From: Edaphochlamys debaryana
Taxonomy: Eukaryota > Chlorophyta > Chlorophyceae > Chlamydomonadales
Assembly: GCA_016858145.1 (NCBI GenBank)
Contig: JAEHOE010000227.1
Span: 1 to 64,000 of the forward strand
Direction of reading: 5' to 3'
Length of the DNA: 64,000 bases
Positions 32,953-43,673 of the stretch are shown here, piece after piece. Under the pieces are notes generated by a model. It ran no database searches. It was not told the DNA's origin and saw nothing but the letters and a program-made list of their open reading frames with translations. Every line of letters begins with the position of its first letter. Within the stretch, counting starts at the first letter, position 1. Both the position numbers and the translations under genes were made by a program.

Positions 32953-33447
32953 GGTGCCGCAACGGAAGGGCCACCCCACGCTCGCGGCGGTCGAGGACGA
33001 TGAAAGCTTGACGCCCGCAGGGTCAGCCACGCAACCCGTGCCGCAGTATGCGGACTCTGCTCACGGCGGAGAGCGCCTCAGCGACGGTCGCAAGTCAAAC
33101 GGGGGCTCGCAGCGTCCTTCCAAGGCCAGCTCGATACGACGCAGGTGTGTGGGCTGCGGCCCGGGACAAGGCATTGCCGTCGAGCAAGGTCCTTGCCGCG
33201 CCTTCCGGGACGCTCTCGCAGACCGTCCCCTGCCTCGGTCCTGGCACTATCCACGGCACCCCCCTGCCTGCTCCCGGACCCCCCGACGCACTAGACGCAC
33301 CCTTGCTGCAGCCCTCGCCCACAGCCTGCCCCTGCTGCAGACCCTGCACGGATCTCACTAGTGCAACGCGCTCACAGCCGATCGGTGTCGGCTGTCCCCC
33401 TCTCGTGTCCCCGACGCGCGCGTGTCGCCCCCGGCTGCCTGCGGCCA
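32953..33447 (+). repeat. Duplicated ~490-bp segment, copy B
   Basis: This is the partner of 23031-23515 in the same orientation. It ends about 150 bp before the start codon of the second F-box/LRR gene, so it overlaps that gene's presumed promoter. Confidence 0.85.
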
Positions 33448-33596
33448 GCCCGGGTGCCGAACGACAGACTCGGACAGACCCGAACCCGCAGGCCCGTACC
33501 GCGCACAGCTTTCGCCTTACCTGTCACACAGCAGTCATCTGCGAGGTGATGCAGCCATACGGTGACTGATTAGCGGACTCCACGCGTAACAAGCCA

Positions 33597-35705
33597 ATGG
33601 CGCCATTGAGCGATCACAACGCGTTTGTTGCGGTGCTGACCGACCCCGACCTTCTGAGCAAGCTCTTGCAGTATGTAGACGAGAAAGAACTGCGGGCCCT
33701 GCGCGCAGTCTCCAAGGACTCGCTGCACGGGTTCGATCGGGTGCGAACGCGGCTGTGCGCGAGGGACGTCGGCGGCCTGTGCCAAGACAAGCACGTCCCA
33801 AACCTGAAGCAGCTGGCGGTGGCGGGCGCGCTGGGCCGGGGCTGCCGTCCGCTGGAGGTCGACCTGTCGCTCAAGCACGAGTACATGTGAGTACGCCGTG
33901 CGCTCCCTTACGTACCCCTGCCCTGGGGCCAGACTGCCCCGCGTACACTTGCGCTTGACCACACGATCTCGGCCCATCCCCCCCGTTACCCCGCCAGGCC
34001 GCACGTCCTCACCGCCTTCCTGCGCGTCGCCCAGCGCACGCGCTCCTTCCCCACCACCTCCCTCACTCTGGGTATGGAGCTGCTGTCTGCGGACACCGCT
34101 GCCGCCGTGGCCACCGCCTTCCCCTGCCTGCGGGCACTGCGCCTGGTGCAGGGGGACCCCGAGACGCTGTGCAGGGCAGCAGTAGGGCTGGCGCTGCTGA
34201 TCAGCGGTAGCGGCAGTGGCCAGGGCCCTGCCGTCTTCAAAGCCATGCCGGCGTATACCTCCCTCGCCCGCCGCTTCCCCGCTGCGGCGGCCTCCGGGCT
34301 GCTCGGCCCCGGCCTCCAGGGCCCCGCGCCCCAGCTGGGGCCTCCGGCGCTGGCAAACCTCCAGGAGCTGTGCCTGCATTCCGAGGACGGCCTGCGGGGC
34401 ACGCAGCTGGCTTCAGTCCTGTCCCTGGTTCAGTCGCTGCCGGCGCTCACTCACCTGGAGCTGACGGCCGGCGTGAACTTGTATGGCCTTGCAGTTCACG
34501 CATCCGCGCTGCGTCCGCTCTCTCGGCTGCAGTCGCTGCGCCTGCCCAGGATCAGTCTGAAACTGGACGGTGACCTGGACGGGCTGACAGCGATGTCCGC
34601 GCTAACGGAGCTGCGGGTGGCATCGATAGCGTACAACGGTGCGGCTGAGTGGGAGTTCGACCGACGGCGTCCCACCTGCACCCTGCCGCCTCGTCTCGAG
34701 GTGCTGGCGCTGGGGTGGGGAAAGAACAGCGAGGATGACGATGACCTCGCGTCAGTCTATGGGATCTCGGACTTCACCGGCGCCCCGGGTCTTAAGTGCC
34801 TGGACCTCACCAAAGTGACCGCTAGCTTCGAGGCGCGGTACATCACGCAGCTGACCAGCCTGCAGGAGCTGCTGCTGCCCAACGCCCAACTGCTGCTCGT
34901 CCCGGGCATTAGTAAGCTGCAGGCACTGACTAAGCTGGTCGCGGAGGACCTGGTCGGGCGCCAGTACGACGACGAGGCCGACGATGGGGCTGTGGTGCGC
35001 GTCGATGAGGAGTACGATTTGCCGCCGGCGCTGCCAGCGCTGACGCTCACTTGCAGCAACCCCTTTCCCGATTGGGGGCCGCTGCGCAAAGTCTGGGGCA
35101 CCGGCCTGCGGGCGACCGAGCAGCTGACGCTCCTGCAGGTGCCGGAGGGCGAGGCAGACTGCTACCTGCGGCCGGAGTCGCTCACGGGCCTCGTGGGGCT
35201 GACGGAGCTGGTCGCCCCCACGGTCGACCTGGTCGCATGTGGCAGCCTGGCCTCCCTCACCGCCCTCACGCTCATGTCGTTTCGGCGACTACTGCAAGAG
35301 GGCGCCGACCAAGATCCAGACGATGACGAGGCGGCGCCGGAGCCCCTCCCGCCCTCCGACCTGGAGCTTCCGCCCAACCTGCTGCTGCTGAGGCTGGGCG
35401 CTCGGGGGCCCTACCAGCCGCACCCCAAGTTTGCGGCACGTGACTTCTTCTCGGACCAAAGCGCCGGCCAGCTGACCTGTGCCCACGGCCCCGCCCGCAT
35501 CGAGCTCCACGGCCCCCTCGAGCCCGGCTTCAGGGCCGGCGCCCTGCTCGGCCTCGCGGGGCTGCGGGAGCTCCACGTGCCTCTGGGCGCGATGCCACCG
35601 GGAGCCGAGGGCCTCGCCGCCCTCGCGGCGCTCTCGGCCGTCCGTGTGGTCCCCCTCCCGTCCGCCGGAGCGGAGGCGGCTGCACCCAAGCCGGCGGAAG
35701 CGTAG
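33597..35705 (+). CDS. F-box-like / leucine-rich-repeat protein (paralogue 2)
   Basis: Two exons, 33597-33886 and 33998-35705, give 665 residues. Exon 1 (DPDLLSKLLQYVDEKELRAL, RAVSKDSLHGFDRVRTRL) is the F-box-like domain. Exon 2 encodes irregular LRRs such as LSRLQSLRLPRISLKLDGDL, LTSLQELLLPNAQLLLVPG and LVGLTELVAPTVDLVACG. Exon 1 has the same length (290 nt) and splice phase as the paralogue at 9451-13005. Exon 1 is only moderately similar between the two, but the first ~150 bp of exon 2 is nearly identical at DNA level. The role is inferred as in the paralogue: substrate receptor of an SCF-type ubiquitin ligase, target unknown. It stops at TAG, giving a shorter LRR region than the paralogue. 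Confidence 0.75.
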
Positions 35706-35769
35706 CCCCGTAGCGGGCTCACCGTCTTGCGAGGGCGAGGAGGAGGGCCGTATGCAGCTGTTGCCTCAG

Positions 35770-36073
35770 CTTCGCCGTCTCCCCGTCGCACCTGGAGCTA
35801 GGAGCGTGGACCGGGGCCCTGCCCCCCGGTGCCGCTGCGGGGCTGCTGGGGCTGTGCGTGGCGGCACCCGACACGCTGAGGCGCGTGCGGCTGGGGCACT
35901 GGGGCTGCGGCAGGTCCGGCCCGGCGCTGGCGCTGGGGGCAGTGGCGGAGGCGGCGCAGCAGAGGCGGGAGGCGGAGGGGCTGGGCGGTGTGGGGCTGGA
36001 GGTGGTGGCGGATGGGCTGGTCGGCCAGGCCCCTTGGGAGCTCGACGGGGTCCTCATTGCACCGTCCTATTGA
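35770..36073 (+). pseudogene. Leftover or alternative last exon of the F-box/LRR gene
   Basis: After the TAG at 35703-35705, an open frame resumes behind a TTGCCTCAG acceptor-like site and reads GALPPGAAAGLLGLCVAAP and TLRRVRLGHWGCGRSGPALA, ending at TGA 36073. This is nearly identical to the C-terminal exon of the paralogue at 9451-13005. The exon 2 stop lies in between and I see no obvious donor of the right phase, so it is either a relic or an alternatively spliced end. Confidence 0.55.
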
Positions 36074-37476
36074 TGTGTTTTGACCGCTGGGCTGGGAATG
36101 GTGGTAGCGGAAACGCATGGTGATAGTGCAAGGGCAGAGACATCAGCAGTTGGAAGGCCTGGCGCCATGGGCTTTGAGCATGTGCCGTGGCGTAGCGCTA
36201 GCTGGGCATACCGACCCCGCTTTGAGCTTGTGGTTGGGGGCTTGTCAGCAAGGTTGCGGGAGATTGTGTGTGAGGGTCCTTGCAATAACACGGGTCTGAG
36301 CTGGGGTGAGGTGGCTCTTGGGGAGATGGGCGGAGGGCTTCACAGGGCGCATGGAATTAAGGAGGACTTCCTGGGGGGGACCACGGGCACGGCGCTCAGC
36401 TCCTCTCCTGTCTTGCATCTTGTGTTTGGCTTGGGTGAGCTGCGAGGGGCTGTCTGTACGTAGGAGGCAGCCTCTGAAGCAGCGTGGGGGTCGATAGACA
36501 CGAACCCTGACTGGCACACCGGCTTGGTGCGGGACAATCGGCCGCACAGGGGGAGGTCAAGGGAATGTGCATCATGTCAGCGTGTGGACCAGTCGCCTGG
36601 TGCCAACGTTAAGCAAGTCGTGTTTCTGTGTTACCGTCTGGGCCTTGGGTGGTGAGCTAGCACAGGGTATCCCCGGAGCCGCGGCCGCAACGCTCGAGAA
36701 GGAGGCAGGGTGCCAGTAATGTGCATCGCCGAGGCAGGGGCCAACCTAGGGGCAGCCGCGCGCGCAAACGGCACTTTCCTGGGGGAGGGGATCATCAGGG
36801 GCCCAGATCCCCGTGCGAAAGAGCTCATGCAGCACTGGCCGGACTTGGGCGGGGGCAGGGGTGACTGGGCGGGTGTTGCGGGGTGGTACGATGCGAGAGG
36901 GGAAGCTTTCCGTCGTAATTGGGCCTATTGGGGGAGGGGATCAGGCGCCCAGATCCCCGTGCGGAAGAGCTCATGCAGTCTCGGCTTGGGCGAGTGTTGC
37001 ACTTCGCAGAGGAGCAGGGGCCAGAAGGGGCCAGAGTCCTCCGTGTGCCACGCAAGGCAGCAACCCTCACCCGCAATCGCTGCCCGGCTGAACCGTTCCA
37101 TGAATATGCCTGGGGAGAGAGCTTCCAAAGGCCAGCTCCCAGCGAGGAAGACTCAGGCACAGGGGAACGCCCTCGGCAGGACGGTGCTGCGCGGGTGTTG
37201 CACGGTGCCGACCCCGGGGACGGCCTCGCCCAGGCCCTGGCCATCGCCGGACCTCGGTGCGCAAACGTGTACACCTGCATCCGTAGACAGTAAGTGCGGG
37301 CTGTGATGGCTGATGCACGACTGCGCCACCATTGCGATTCGGCAGACCTGCCCCCAAGGACGCCCCGAGAGAACTCGATCGCTATTGTCACAGTCGCGAA
37401 CGAGTTCCAGACGCACTTAATAGCCGCTATCACAGCTCCTCGGCCTGTTTGCGCGCTGCAAGGACCCCGTGCACCA
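36074..37476. other. Intergenic, no gene recognised
   Basis: A ~50-bp segment containing CCAGATCCCCGTGCG and AGAGCTCATGCAG occurs twice, at about 36781-36832 and 36929-36977. The part from about 37300 lies directly upstream of the CDSP32-like start codon and probably holds its promoter. No family features are seen. Confidence 0.5.
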
Positions 37477-40400
37477 ATGAACTGTCTGCTGCGCGGGCGT
37501 CCGGTCCACCCGAGCTGCCAGTGCGCAGCCTCGGCCGGGCCATCGAGCAGCGCGCGTGTGCCTCTGGGCTTCGCTACGCGTCGCAGCCGAGCGACACGCA
37601 TCTCAGGTGAGCGATGCTGAGGCGGTTGAGGTCTCGGCGTGGCCCCCGATGGCCCCAACATCAAAGTTGTACTCTATAGCAGGCCATCGGGTGCCTCCGG
37701 GGCAGCCCGGCGAGGTCGGTGGTTTGTTCCGGCATCTCCCTTCCTCGGGCGCCAGCTCCGGGGCCTTTCTCCCGTGACGTTGGGCAATCGACGGTGTCGC
37801 ATCTGCATATAGCCACCATCAACAGGAGGTTACGGCCGTCTCCTGTCGCCAAACCGCAGGCGAAGCCCCATTCCATGGCGAGGCACGCGGGCGCCTGGTT
37901 CGCTCCGCCGGGGCCAGCCGCGAGGTCCGGCGCACGGAGACGGTCGAGGAGCAGATGGAGCGGCGCCTGAGGGAGAGCGAGCAGGTGCGCGGGCGGCCTC
38001 CGCCGGGGCTCGGTGCGTGACTGCCGATGCCCCCGCCCTTGGCGTCCCCCTGGGCGTCAGGGTCCGCCTGTTCGGCGTGGGAGGAGGGCTGGGGGGAGGG
38101 GGAAGCGCAAGAGGGAGCGTGGGAGCGCTGGCGGAGCCGCAAGGCAGGCCGCCCCCAACTCCCACCTACAGTCGGACGGGCGTCTGAGCTGGCGATCGCC
38201 TGTACTCCCGTGCCCCGAATTTCCTCGTCCCCGCCTCCACCCCACCCCCGCCTCCACCCCCGCCACCCCTCCCCTCCCCCTCCCACCTGCACCCTCTCCT
38301 CCCCGCCCCGTCTGAGCTGGCGAACCTCATCACCAGCACCTGAATTTCCTCGTCCCCGCCTCCACCCCACGCCCCTCCACCCCCTCCCTCCCCTTCCCAG
38401 GTGGAGTCTCGTGTGGTGTCCATCGACGACGAGGAGGAGTTCGTGCAGCAGCTGGAGGAGGCGGGCAAGGACCTCGTGGTGGTGGAGGTGAGGGGCAGGG
38501 TGTGTGTGGGTGTGTGTGGGGGGGTGTGATCTTCGATCAGTTGGAAATTGGAGTGAAAAGGTGTAGCAGCCGGCGAGCCCGATGCGCACCGAGGTCCAGC
38601 GCGAAAGGCCCGGCCTGCTCCAGTAGGGTTGGGGCAAGGGCCGGCGAGGCACTACCCGGCGAGCAACAAACAGGCAGGGGAAACAGGACGAGGGCGGGGC
38701 TCTTTCTGGGGAGCAGGGGCCTGGTACTGACCCTGACCCTGGCCCCCTCCCGCTCCCCCCCTTTCGCCCGCCCCCCCCCCCCCAGTTCCAATCCGAGCGG
38801 GTGTGTGAGACGGGGCTGTTCGAGCCAGAGCCGGAGCTGCAGTGGAAGCTGGATGCGGAGAAGGTGGGGCGGATCAGGGCTGTGGATCTTAGATCCGCTT
38901 GGGGAGGATCTGAGATGTGGATCTTGGATTCTCTCGGGCCCTGCCGTGGACCAGTTTGGGGCGTGGGGGGGGGGGCGGGCGTGGGAGGGGTAGAGACACG
39001 GGGTAGGGCGCGTTGGATAGGGGTATGCAGGGGTGAAGGGCTTCCTGCAGACATGCGCTGAGGCACGGGCCCGGGGCAGGGGGGCGGGGCAGCGAGCCTC
39101 CGAGGGACAGGGCGTAGGGCAGGCAGTAGATCCGACCGCGCTCTCCTCACCGTTCCGCCCCTCCCCCTCCCCCACACCCCTTTCCCCCTCCCCCCGCAGG
39201 AGGCCGCTGCCCGCATGGCCCGGTGCGCCGATGTGAAGCACGTCATCCAGCGCACCGCCCGGGAGTGCACGGACGTGCGCTTCCTGTCCGTGGAGGTGGG
39301 GGGAGGGGAGGAAAGGGGAGGGGAGGGGTATGGATGGTGGAAGGGAAGGGGAGGGTTATGGATGGTGGAAGGGGAGGGGAGGGGAGGGCGGATACGTGTG
39401 CGGCTGGTGGGCTGCGGGAGGGCGTGTGTATGTGAGCTGGCCCGGTCGCCTGGCTTCTTTCGTTGGACCCCGCTTGGCCTGGGTTTCAGCCCCCGTCCTC
39501 TTGCGTCCCTTCCCCGCCCCTCCTTCCTCCCCCCCTCCCCCCTCCCCCTTCGTATGTACCTCTCCATACAAGGTTTCCCTGGCGTCGGCACGTTCCCGCT
39601 CAGCAACAAACACTCCCCCCCTCCCCCCTTCCCCCCAGACCGACGGCTCCCCCGACCGCGAGGCCTTGCTCCAGCGCCTGGGGGTCACCGTGCTGCCCAC
39701 TCTGCAGGTGGGGGGGTGGGGGTGGGGGGTGGGGGGGAGAGGAAAGAAGATGCGGGCAGAGGTGAGGGGGCTGAAGTCCTTGCTGTCACTGCTCTGCTCC
39801 AGAATGCACCGGCGTGGCGGGAAGCCCTTCCAGACTCAGCCTGGGTGGAGCTATGGAGATTGAGGCTGGGGTTTCGCTCAGCGCCCCATCCCGAGGGCCC
39901 ATCCCCGTGCATGGTCCCGATCCTGAGCCCTGTGCCGCCTCCCTCGTGCACTCCCCCCCCCTAGTTCTACCGCGAGGGCAAGCTGCTGTGGGAGCACAAG
40001 GGGGTGGCGCAGATGGGGGCCAACGTGGGGGAGGGTGAGCGAGGGGGGGCCGGGGTGGGGACTGGGGAGGGGTGTGGGAGGGTGAGCAGGGGGGGGGCAG
40101 CAGCGGGTGGCTGCCCCTGCGGGCTGCAGCGCACGAGGCCACATGACGCACGCAACCCCACGCCGGCGCATCCTTCGGTGCGTGGTCGGTGTTGGCGACC
40201 AACACATGCACCAACTTAGCCCCGTCCTTGCCCGACTCCTCTTCTCTCCCTGCCTCCCCCCGCCCGCCCCCCTCCCCCCAAAGACGCTCTCCCGCTTCTC
40301 AGCTTCAAACACCCCCCCTCCCCCCCCCCAGGCCTCATGTACTACGGTGACCGGGCCGGCTCGGGGGGCGTGCAGCCCTCCACCCTGGTGGCAGAGGTGA

Positions 40401-41682
40401 CCTCGAGGGCCTCCCTGGACGCCTTCCTCAACGCCAACCCCGACCCGAAGGTCCTCAACGTGAGTGGTAGCAGGGGGGTGGTGGCGGGGGAGCGGGCTTT
40501 GGGGCTACTTGGTGGGGAGAAGGTGGGGAGGAGGTGAGGAAAGGGGACGGGAAGGGAAGAGAGATGGCGGGGCTTGGCACGGGCGGAGGGGCGAGGGGCT
40601 TGAGGGAGAAAGGCTACGGGCCGTCTTGGGGGCAAGAGGGACGGGAAGGGGTTGTGGTGGGTGCATGCGGAGCCTCTAACCACCCTGCCCTGACTCTCCT
40701 CCCCCCCCCTCCCCCCCCCAGGTGCTGCAGGTGGCCCTCACCAACGCGGGGCCCTGCATCAAGGTCTTCCCGGCGGTACGTCGTGGTGATGGGGGGAGGG
40801 GCAGCGCGGCAGGGTAAGGGGTCGCGCGGAAGACCAGTGCGGGAGGCGCCAGGCATTGCAGAAGGCAGGGCGGGGCAGGGCAGTGAGGCGGCAGGTGCCG
40901 GCAGACGCTGCCCTCCCGGGCGCCTGCGCATGTGCTGCCTCACATCTCTTCCTCGCCCCCCCCCCCTCCCTCTCTCCTCCTCTCCCTCTCCCCTCCCCCC
41001 CCCCCAGGTGGTGGCTCTGGCCCGCTCCTTCCAGGGTTACGCCTCCTTCGCGCGCCTGATCGGCGACACCAACGGCGAGACGCGGGAGCTGCTCAAGGAC
41101 TTCAACATCGTCGAGGTGCCCACGTTCCTGTTCTTCAGGTGAGAGGGGGGTGCGGGGTTATCGGGGTGGGGTGGGGGCCTGGGCTGGGCGACGGGTTCGG
41201 GGGCAGAGCGGGGTAGGGGGCGTGGGGACTCCCAGCTTGTGCGCAGGCGAGTGACGGGTTTGGGTTTAGGGTTTGGGGCAAGAGAGGGAGTTGGCCGGGG
41301 CTGGAAGGGGGACCCAGCTCGGCTTGCTCGTTTGGGGCAGGACCGGGGCGCGGGCCTGGCCCCCAGCATGCGTTCACGTGGGTGAGTCACCTGTGCTTTA
41401 TCGCCAAGGCGCCCTTCTTGGTCCCCCACCGCACTCCGCCCTCCTCCCGCTGCGCTCACTCTTTCCCTGCCGTGCGGTGTCTGCACCCTACCCCCTCCCC
41501 CCTCCCCCCGCAGGGGCGGCAAGGAGGTGGGGCGGCACGTGGGCTCCAGCCGCGGCGACCTGATCGGCCAGATCCTGACGCAGCAGGCGGCGCAGGGGCT
41601 CAGCCCGCCGCCCCCGCCCGTGACCGCCCGCAAGTCCCGCTCCCGCGCCTCCATGCGCGACGCCAAGCTGCGCAGGGGCTGA
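37477..41682 (+). CDS. CDSP32: CDSP32-like plastid protein with two thioredoxin folds
   Basis: Eleven exons in consistent phase give 378 residues: 37477-37606, 37860-37984, 38401-38487, 38786-38863, 39200-39295, 39639-39707, 39965-40034, 40332-40459, 40722-40775, 41008-41138 and 41514-41682. Residues 1-43 are rich in Ala, Ser and Arg with few acids, typical of a chloroplast transit peptide. The N-terminal fold covers about 86-220 (KDLVVVE, then TVLPTLQFYREGK with cis-Pro192). A linker GLMYYGD precedes the C-terminal fold (KVFPAVVALARSF, FNIVEVPTFLFFR with cis-Pro317, GGKEVGRHVGSS). Land-plant CDSP32 is a stromal stress-induced reductant for peroxiredoxin and methionine sulfoxide reductase B. 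Here the expected CGPC of the second domain reads N-A-G-P-C (Ala270, Cys273), so the nucleophilic Cys is missing. A basic tail (RKSRSRASMRDAKLRRG) extends past the plant family end. Confidence 0.87.
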
Positions 41683-42743
41683 GGCCCTCTTGGGCTGAGG
41701 CCCCCTTGGGCGGATGCCCGCTTGGGCTGAGGCCCCCTTGGGCTGAGCCTCACTGAGCTGAGGCCAAGCTCTTGCTGGGCGCATCACGCAGAGTGGAGCT
41801 GGCGGCTGCTTCGGGGCCGCCACGCGCGTTTTGTGCCTGGGCGTTGTGCATTAGCGCAGTGGGTTCCTGGGAGAGGGCAGTATCGCACTTGAGGGAGGGA
41901 GGGCGCAGTCCGGCAAGCAAGGACAGCGGCAGTGCGGGGGGAGGCAGGCCGCAGCGCGTAGGGTTGCAACGCAGGAGAGCAGCGACCTGGTAGCGGGCAC
42001 GCGGTGTCCCAAACATGGGAGCAGGAGCGGCGCTGGCGGGGTGCGGTGGCAGGTGTGGGGCCCGGCGAGGGCCGCGGAGGGTGCGGCAGGGGCTTGAAGG
42101 CGGCGTGATATCGGGAGCGCAGGAGGAGGGCCGGGGACCATGGGGCGGGTCTCGAGGGCTGTCATAAGGGCTCCAAGGTTGGCCGGTTGGCGGAACCCCA
42201 GGTTGGCCGCTAGCTAGGGCGCTGCGCACGGCTGCTCTTGCACGGTCCAATGATAAGCCGGGGCGGGGGGCCTAAACGGTTTTGCTGGCGCTGCTGCCAT
42301 CGCCCCAGTAATGGCTCGCAGGTGCAGATAAAGGCAAAACACTTTCTTTCAGTTTCGTTGGCGTTGCGTTGTTCCGTTGCCGTTGCACTGCTGCGCTGGC
42401 GGGGCGTACTGGCAGGTGTGTGGCCGTGTGTGTTCTTCCGGACCCCAAGAGTTGCTGTGGCCGGACAGGTAGAGTTGGCCCTCTGGGCCCTGCACGCGAG
42501 CACAGGAGGAGATGCGCTACCGGTGATACGTGCCCACCCATATGTCGTAAGGCGAGATAGGAGGTTGATGGAGTCCGCATCTCGAGAGAAGAGAACCCTT
42601 TCTAGCGCCGAACTGGTGAAGAATACGCGACTGACATTTGCCGCGGCACCACTCTTTGTGCCTGCATGTAACACCACGCACCACCAGCCATTCCGCGCAC
42701 GCCGGGGTCTTTTGAGGGACAAACAGTATGAGCAGGGGCCAGG
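41683..42743. other. Intergenic after CDSP32-like gene
   Basis: It starts with four or five ~15-bp repeats of GGGCTGAGGCCCCCTT type (41690-41762), probably in the 3' UTR. No gene is recognised in the rest. Confidence 0.5.
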
Positions 42744-43655
42744 TCGGGGGCACTGTACTCGCAGGGGCCATGCACCGTAGTCAGGATGCGATGGTTACAG
42801 CAGGAACCGCCTCCAGAAGGGGAGGGGTTGAGCGAGAGCTGGGTGTGCCACCTGCACACCGACACCCACGCTACGTGCCTGACTTTCGGTCGTCATGCCA
42901 CGTCGCTAGGGCCGGGCCCGTAGAACCCCCCTCATCATTCTACCACCGTGTCTTTAGTCATCGTCAATCAGTGCCAGGACGCCTGGGGGCTCCTGCACAT
43001 ACAATCTACCATCGGAGACTCGCAAGAAAGGGTGGTCCGCCGGTATCGTCTCCCAACCTCTTGGTGGCCTGAGCGCGGCGAAGGAGTGAAGCGCCCCCCA
43101 AAACTCAGCTGACACCAGCACACGTCCTCGGTTCAGCACCCCGAGACGGTTCCCATTCTCCCTTGTCGCGTAAAGATATCGGCGTCCCTTCTCCATGGCT
43201 GTGGTGGCTGCAAGACACACCACATCCCAGACCCTCTGATCCACTCCCTCCGTAGGTCGAGCAAGCCAAAGGTTGAGCCGGCGAAGCGGCCAGGTCCACG
43301 GCATGCCCTGCTCGCCCCCTAGACATGCGCACATCTCATCAACCAAGCCCTGAGCCAAGTAACACTTTCAAAAGTGGTGCAGCCTGTCACCTCCGTGCAT
43401 TGCAATCTCACATGGGCACGTGGCCCCCCCTTCATGTGCTGAAAAGCCAGTAAAACCGTTGAGCGCCAAGCGCCAAAAAGCTTCCTTCCACACGTTCTCC
43501 CAGCGCAGGGCCCACAGCCTGCGGAAGGTGGCTTGTAGATCCAAGAGATCCGACTCGTCCCCTGCCCCGCCACTCAAAGCCTCTGCCACAAAATCCAAAT
43601 GCTTGCCTTTCACATACTCATGTCGGCTTCGGGGGATGCAGCTACCGGTAAGCGC
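42744..43655 (-). mobile_element. 5'-truncated, degenerate LINE (non-LTR retrotransposon) 3' fragment
   Basis: On the minus strand one frame runs from about 43650 to 42954, broken by a single TGA at 43370-43368. It reads FRRLWALRWENVWKEAFWRL, then CPCEIAMHGGDRLHHF, the stop, AQGLVDEMC, and further WPLRRLNLWLARPT and WDVVCLAATTAMEKGRRYL. The Cys/His cluster followed by a charged helical tail resembles the zinc-binding C-terminal end of ORF2 reverse transcriptases of algal non-LTR elements. The segment is bounded by an identical 18-bp direct repeat, GTATGAGCAGGGGCCAGG, at 42726-42743 and 43656-43673, as expected for a target-site duplication of a 5'-truncated insertion. About 210 bp of 3' UTR would follow the stop. 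No poly(A) tail is evident. The element cannot encode a working protein. Confidence 0.55.
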
Positions 43656-43673
43656 GTATGAGCAGGGGCCAGG

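Noticed and set aside
37819..39609. Minus-strand 596-residue open frame opposite the CDSP32-like gene
   Set aside because: It spans several well-supported plus-strand exons and introns, is Pro/Arg/Ser-rich low complexity, and reflects the GC-rich composition.
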